Source of the DNA: Sequoia sempervirens
Taxonomy: Eukaryota > Streptophyta > Pinopsida > Cupressales > Cupressaceae
NCBI GenBank assembly: GCA_007258455.2
Contig: VDFB02000002.1
Coordinates: 415,283-479,282, forward strand
Length of the DNA: 64,000 nucleotides
Direction of reading: 5' to 3'
The number at the start of each line of letters is the position of its first letter. The first letter of the stretch is position 1. Under the pieces are notes generated by a model. The model worked only from the letters and a program-made list of their open reading frames with translations, did not search any database and was not told the DNA's origin. The position numbers and the translations under genes were made by a program. Positions 58,860 to 64,000 of the stretch are shown piece by piece.

Positions 58860-59970
58860 ATTAAATGTACTTTTGTTTACACCAACTTGGCACTCAACAT
58901 ATGTAGCATTGATCTATTTCCTAAAATTGAAATTGATTGAACTTCTCTTGCTACCTCTTTCATATGCATTTTTGGGTTTGATAATATCATGCAATAAGCC
59001 TTTGCTACAATAATATTTCCCTTAAGGTTGGGACCCATTATTGTGCCCACCCTTGTACATGTTATGTTAGGAAAATTATTGTATAATCTTCTTCTTAGTA
59101 GATCATGGATTCAAACCATGGGTGTAGTTCTATCTACCTTGCATAAACCTATTAAGTTCATTCAAAAAAATCAAGTAATCACAATCAGGGCTAACCCTGA
59201 TGTCATACACTTATGTGAGTTGGAAACTACTGGGCATGCTTCAATTGCACCTACTTTAAAAAATATTGTCCCTTAAGTATCTTCTAATATAGTTGAAATT
59301 TACTCTAGTGGTACTTGTTATAAAGGATACTCTTGAGATAGATGTCCCTGAAGAAGAACCTCTCGAGACAAGAATTCCTAAGTCTAATCCTTCTACTTCT
59401 TCTCAAGAAAATGCATGTCTTGGTGATGATTGGGGTTCTTTAGTCTTTAGAGATTCCTTTATTAGGGAATATAAAGTTGATTTGATCCACTTAGACCTTC
59501 CAACAATATCATTCAAACCTACTATAAAAATGATTATTCTTCTTTGTTGCAAGAAAATGTGAATAACAATCTTAATGTTGATCCTCCCACTTTTGAGGAG
59601 TTACAGTCACACGTTATGAATTTGGATTTAACATTCTTTCTAAGCATGGGTACAAAGGAAATGGTCTTGGGCATATGAAAAAATGATTAAAGGTCCATTT
59701 TGAACGGACATCTTGATCTTTTGTGAGGGGTTTAGGTTATGAGCCTTCATGTTTGTCTCCATCCCATCCTCCATCATCTATTGTCTTCATTTCTTCTTAT
59801 TTTGAGTAGTCAAAATTTTCTTCACAAGAGAAAGGGTTGCTTCTTTCTCCTCATTCTTTATTTGAAAAAGAGCATATTATTTTGAGGCTTCTCAAAGACC
59901 ACTTAATTACTCTTCCTCCTATACATAAGAAATTTCATAAGAGTTATAAAGAATCTCATTATTTCTATGG
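58860..59970 (+). pseudogene. Ty3/gypsy relic: retropepsin and G-patch
   Basis: The end of a plant gypsy protease is readable: IIFPLRLGPIIVPTLVHVM near 59010, YNLLLSRSWIQTMGVVLSTL near 59070-59140 and HKPIKFIQKNQVITI near 59145. The family form is YNLLLGRPWIH-G-VPSTLH. About 470 bp later a G-patch-like motif appears, FNILSKHGYKGNGLGHMKK near 59620, with RGLGYEP near 59725, an RNA-binding module that follows the protease in some plant gypsy elements. An open piece follows (59820-59960) without a known motif. Stops and frame changes are frequent. No reverse transcriptase was found behind it. Confidence 0.7.
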
Positions 59971-61121
59971 AATCATGAAGTGCTTGGCCATTCCAATAGT
60001 GAATCTAAGGCCTTGAAGGTTAAAATAAAATAGCTTCTTGATTCTTGTGTCATCACTCTTCCATTTTTTATGCACATGTCTCTTCTTTGTATTAGAAGTG
60101 ATATTGAGGTCTACCTCTATCATATCCATTCTAAGCATTTTCTCATGAGGTTATTAAATCTCCCTTCTATTGTGAAACAGTAGTATCTAGAATAGTTATC
60201 CTCTTCTATACACTAGGGGCAAGGGTAACTTGTTCTAGAGGTGTATGTCCTCATTAAGGACCCCCTCTCATATTTTTTTCAATTTTTAGTGAGTATTATT
60301 CAAAAACGATTCCTTGTTTGGGTTTTATTTCAAAAAGATCCATTGGCAAAATAATTTGAAAACTTCCTTCAAAAAAGGAATACTCTTTCCACTGGATTCC
60401 TACATGAAAGATCTTTTACAAAGATTCCTTGGTGATAGAATCACTTGCAAAAAAATCATATCTTTCAAATTGGAGTGTCCCTTTGAATGGGCCCCTTGGT
60501 ATTAAAGGGTTACCAACCAAAGGAACCCATTTGAAAGCTCCTCCTTCAATTGAAACATCTTGTAATGGTGTGTCTTCTATCTAATGTGTGACATCATGAC
60601 ATCTCATATCTTTGCATCTAGCCTGTCAATAGCTCAACTAGACTTAGATTCTATCTGATGTGTGTTGTTGCAACATATTATATCTTGGCATCTATCTTGG
60701 GGGTAGCCTGACTAGATCCATCTTTTTTATGTCTATCTTGCAACATAATTTGTAACATCCATAGTTTTATCTAATCCAGATTACATAGCACAATTGAGCA
60801 CCTCATCAAGCTTTCCATATAGGACCAATATATTTTAAGGACCAATCAAACTCTATGGAGCCTTTCATATTAATCCCTATAGGACTGAGAACCTATAGTG
60901 CTCCCTTTGTATGACTGAGAACCTATAAAGTATTTGTTCAACTTCCACGAGAACGAGAACCCATGGAACCAACTTTGTAGGACTCGAAACCTATAAAACC
61001 ATCTTACTCCTCTATTCTACTTTATCTCAATTTTGTACCTTACAATTGTATATACTAGAACAAAGACCCACATAATATTCATCATGGGTATATACTTTCT
61101 CTCTTTGATATTGGTTACTGG
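59971..61121. other. Unassigned stretch between the G-patch relic and element E
   Basis: A short open piece at 60314-60505 has no recognised motif. Imperfect repeats occur at 60565-60720 (two related TGTGTGACATC/CATCTAGCCTG units) and 60870-60985 (GACTGAGAACCTATA units). It may be LTR sequence of an old element; no partner is visible. Confidence 0.35.
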
Positions 61122-62446
61122 TGCATGAGCACCTTGCTCACAGATGCCTTCAAAAGACTAAATTTCAAAAAATGAATCTTTGAATGTAAAATGTATGTAA
61201 AATAATTTTAAAAGGTCTTGGGTGGTTATATTTTAATATATTTAAAGTCACTAAGGGGTTGGTTGAGTCATTTTGTTGAAAAAGTTGCAAAACATGTAAA
61301 ATTGCAAAAGTGCAAAAATGTGAACAAAAACAAGAATATGAAGGGTCACTTGGTTGTAAAGGGTAGTTTATTAGTTGGAAATGAAGGGGAAGTTATTATT
61401 TATGTTGTAATCATCTATTTAAGCCTTGGAGAGGCGAACCAAAGGAAGACATTGTAAATTGGAATCAATTTTGTCAATTTCAATACCTTGTTTTGAAGTT
61501 TTAACAGTTTTCTCTTTGTTTCTAGGCCTTGTATGGCATAGTACGACCTGAAAAATTTGTGAAAGTAATTATATTGTGTAGGTTATTGAATAATATTTCC
61601 ATTGGTTCAAGTCTCACTCATTTTCATTGAGTAATAAGAAAGTTATGATGATTTTTGTGTAGGCAGACAGTTCAGAAAACATGTTAGTATGGACAAGTAC
61701 GGAATGGTATGGACCTAAAACTTGGATATATGGAAATATATTGATGTGGTGAACAAACTCTATTCTTACCAGTAATTTTTATAATGCTATTCAATGGGTC
61801 AAACAAGTCATTTCCTAAAAACTGTTCTGAACATAGGGTTTTTGGGGTTGCATACAAAAAATGTGATTTCTTCTAATTTGTACGGTGGAAACTTCTAAAA
61901 ATTTGTGAAAAGATTCATTTTAAATTTTTCTTACTATATCCAAGGTTTCGGAGAATTGAATAAGGTTTGATATATTTTTGGTGATGCCCTAGGCTGCCCT
62001 AGTTGTTAAAATTGCATGTTTTGGGTGAATTTGAGAGGTTCAAGGATGGAAAAGTGTGAAATATAATTTTTGATGATTGTTTGAGTTTGTGCAGACATAT
62101 TCCAATATGATTGAAGGTGTGACAAGTTGGTATGAGGTTTAGAAAACATACTTTCTACAAACCCTTATTGAATGGAGCTTTTTTCAAGCCTTGAGTATGG
62201 GTTTTTGTATTTGTCGCTTTAATAGATGATTTTTCTTGAGAAAGATCATTGAGTTGATGGTTTTATGAGTTGATTCAATGCTGACTCTAGTTATTTGTGG
62301 TTTTGGAGTTGATTTGAGGGTACATGCTTTGTTATATTGGCCTCTTTGGAGCCCTATTTCTCAAGAATGAGTAGTTGAAATTGTCTCAAAGAAAGAGTAT
62401 TCTATTTCATGAACTAGGTTGGATGTTGTGAACCTTTGTCTCTGCA
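61122..62446 (+). repeat. Element E 5' LTR (about 1.3 kb)
   Basis: Starts TGCATGAGCACC; the end, near CTCTGCA at 62446, is inferred from the primer site 7 bases later. A TATA-like CTATTTAAG is at 61415-61423 in both copies. Confidence 0.8.
61415..61423 (+). promoter_or_regulatory. TATA-like box in element E LTR
   Basis: CTATTTAAG, kept in the 3' LTR at 63232-63240, within a well conserved part of the LTR. Confidence 0.4.
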
Positions 62447-62452
62447 TCAAAT

Positions 62453-62464
62453 TGGTATCGGAGC
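62453..62464 (+). other. Primer-binding site of element E (tRNA-iMet type)
   Basis: TGGTATCGGAGC, one A-to-G difference from TGGTATCAGAGC. Confidence 0.8.
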
Positions 62465-62938
62465 TAGCTGATCTAGGTTGTTCAGTTATTGTTATTGAGT
62501 TTGGTTGTAAGTGCTTGGTCCATCTAACTACAAAGAGGAAAGTTTTTGAGTTGTGTCTTGGCAGATGAGGAAAGGTCTGTGGTCACCATCCTCCAATGGA
62601 GATTAAGCTAGGTAGAAGGTGCAAAGGAAAAGAGAGAGAGAGACATCTTCTAGGATCTACTATTGGGTAGATAGATGGTTTGTTGAGTTTTTGTTTGAGT
62701 TGGTGTTTGTAGGTTAAAGAGAGATGGATAGTTTTCTGAAGAAGCACTTGAGTTTGTAGCCTAAAGAGTACTCCACTGATGGGAGTAGATGAGAAGTTGA
62801 ACAAAGGATTGGTTAGAGAAGAAAAGGAAAAGACAAATGAAGATGAACAAGGAACAAAGAACAAGGAATATTAATTTGTCTTATAGGTACAAGAATGTTT
62901 CCAAGGGACTTGGAAAGTTTTTTTGGTTGGTTGTATGG
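62465..62938 (+). other. Non-coding interior of element E
   Basis: No protein motif on either strand. Purine-rich GAGAGAGA near 62630 and GAAGAAAAGGAAAAG near 62818; a minus-strand open stretch of 93 codons is low-complexity and not convincing. Confidence 0.6.
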
Positions 62939-64000
62939 TGTAGGAGCACCTTGCTCACAAATGCCTTCAAAAGGCTAAATTTCAAAAATTGAATCTTTGA
63001 ATGTTAAATGTATGTAAAATAATTTTAAAAGGTCTTGGGTGGTCATATTTTAATATATTTAAAGTCACTAAGGGGTTGGTTGAGTCATTTTGTTGCAAAA
63101 GTTGCAAAACATGTAAAATTGCAAAAGTGCAAAAATGTGAACAAAAACAAGAATATGAAGGGTCACTTGGTTGTAAAGGGTAGTTTATTAGTTTGAAATG
63201 AAGGGTTAGTTATTATTTATGTTGTAAGAATCTATTTAAGCCTTGGAGAGGTGAACCAAAGGAAGGCAATGTAAATTGGAATCAATTTTGTCAATTTCAA
63301 TACCTTGTTTTGAAGTTTTAACAGTTTTCTCTCTGTTTCTAGGTCTTGTATGGAATATTACAGCCTATAAACTTTGTGAAAGTAGTTTTATTGTGTAGGT
63401 TATTGAATAATATTTCCATTGGTTCAAGTCTCACTCATTTTCATTGAGTAATAAGAAAGTTATGATGATTTTTGTGTAGGCAGGCAGTTCATAAAACGTT
63501 TTTCAGAAATTGAAGTTCAGAAAACATGTTAGTACGGACAAGTACGGAATTATATGGACCTAAAACTTGGATATATGGAAATATATTGATGTGGTGAACA
63601 AACTTTATTCTTACCAGTAATTTTTATAATGCCATTTAAGGGGTCAAACAAGTCATTTCCTAAAAACTGTTCTGAACATAGGGTTTTTGGGGTTGCATAC
63701 AAAAAATGTGATTTCTTCTAATCTGTACGGTGGAAACTTCTAAAAATTTGTGGAAAGATTCATTTTAAGGTTTTCTTACTATATTAAAGGTTTTGGAGAA
63801 TTTGAATAAGGTTTGATATATTTTTGGTGATGCCCTAGGCTGCCCTAGTTGTTAAAATTGCATGTTTTGGGTGAATTTGAGAGGTTCAAGGATGGAAAAG
63901 TGTGAAATGCAATTTTTGATGATTGTTTGAGTTTGTGTAGAAATATTCCAATATGATTGAAGGTGTGAAAATTTGGTATGAGGTTTAGAAAACATACTTT
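62939..64000 (+). repeat. Element E 3' LTR, partial
   Basis: Starts TGTAGGAGCACC and follows the 5' copy to the window edge. Confidence 0.8.

Larger units (their letters stand above)
61122..64000 (+). mobile_element. Element E: non-autonomous LTR retrotransposon, cut by the window end
   Basis: Two direct repeats (61122 to about 62446, and 62939 to beyond 64000) flank about 490 bp. A tRNA-iMet-like primer site follows the left repeat, so these are LTRs. The short interior has no gag or pol. In the first 320 bp the repeats differ at roughly a dozen positions. The right LTR has an insertion of about 29 bp near 63498. No clear polypurine tract precedes 62939, and the target duplication cannot be checked because the right end lies outside the window. 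Confidence 0.8.

Noticed and set aside
62583..62864. 93-codon minus-strand stretch in element E interior
   Set aside because: Low-complexity Ser/Phe/Leu composition from GA-rich sequence; no domain.
1..64000. CRISPR arrays, bacterial operons, tRNA or rRNA genes
   Set aside because: No regularly spaced repeats, ribosome-binding sites or RNA-gene structures were seen; tRNA-like matches are primer-binding sites only.

Overview
This window looks like intergenic DNA from a large plant nuclear genome. It is AT-rich, has no intact single-copy gene, and consists almost entirely of nested, decayed transposable elements. Plant origin is supported by Ty3/gypsy and Ty1/copia polymerases of plant type, tRNA-iMet and tRNA-Asp primer-binding sites, a plant CACTA DNA transposon and a plant NRT1/PTR (NPF) gene fragment. 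The very long LTRs (4.1 and 5.5 kb) and old, methylation-decayed copies would fit a gymnosperm, but the sequence does not prove that.

Layout: (1) 1-1650, end of a decayed Ty1/copia pol, followed by an unassigned stretch with a (TTTAG)n microsatellite. (2) 2962-16052, element A, a complete chromodomain-type Ty3/gypsy element with 4.1-kb LTRs and target duplication ATATA. (3) 17515-20660, element D, an older Ty3/gypsy pol relic with a probable polypurine tract and LTR start near 20740. (4) 22403-34683, element B, a non-autonomous LTR element with 5.5-kb LTRs, only 1.2 kb of non-coding interior and target duplication GAGTT. Each LTR carries an antisense leucine-rich-repeat fragment. (5) 36277-58129, element C, an Athila/Tat-like Ty3/gypsy element with a tRNA-Asp primer site and target duplication TGGCC. 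A 10.4-kb CACTA transposon (43260-53700, target duplication TAC) sits just behind its pol stop codon. The CACTA carries an intron-containing NPF fragment, a gypsy gag relic and a LINE-ORF1-like relic. (6) 58860-59970, relic of a gypsy protease plus G-patch. (7) 61122 to the window end, element E, another non-autonomous LTR pair with about 0.5 kb interior.

Relationships: A and B have unrelated 5' LTR halves but share the last 1.2-1.5 kb, including a conserved 400-bp block and a terminal inverted repeat whose pairing is kept by compensatory changes. A segment inside A's LTR is homologous to B's interior, so the LTR boundary lies differently in the two families. Sampled LTR-pair divergence suggests C is oldest (many transversions); A, B and E are younger, and A's differences are almost all transitions. 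A's pol keeps a single frame for 3.4 kb broken only by TAG and TGA codons, the pattern expected from 5-methylcytosine deamination rather than indels.

Nothing here is likely to encode a working protein. The points of interest are gene-fragment capture (LRR in an LTR, NPF in a CACTA), the conserved LTR structures and the nesting order. All coordinates were read by eye; domain edges in decayed copies are approximate.
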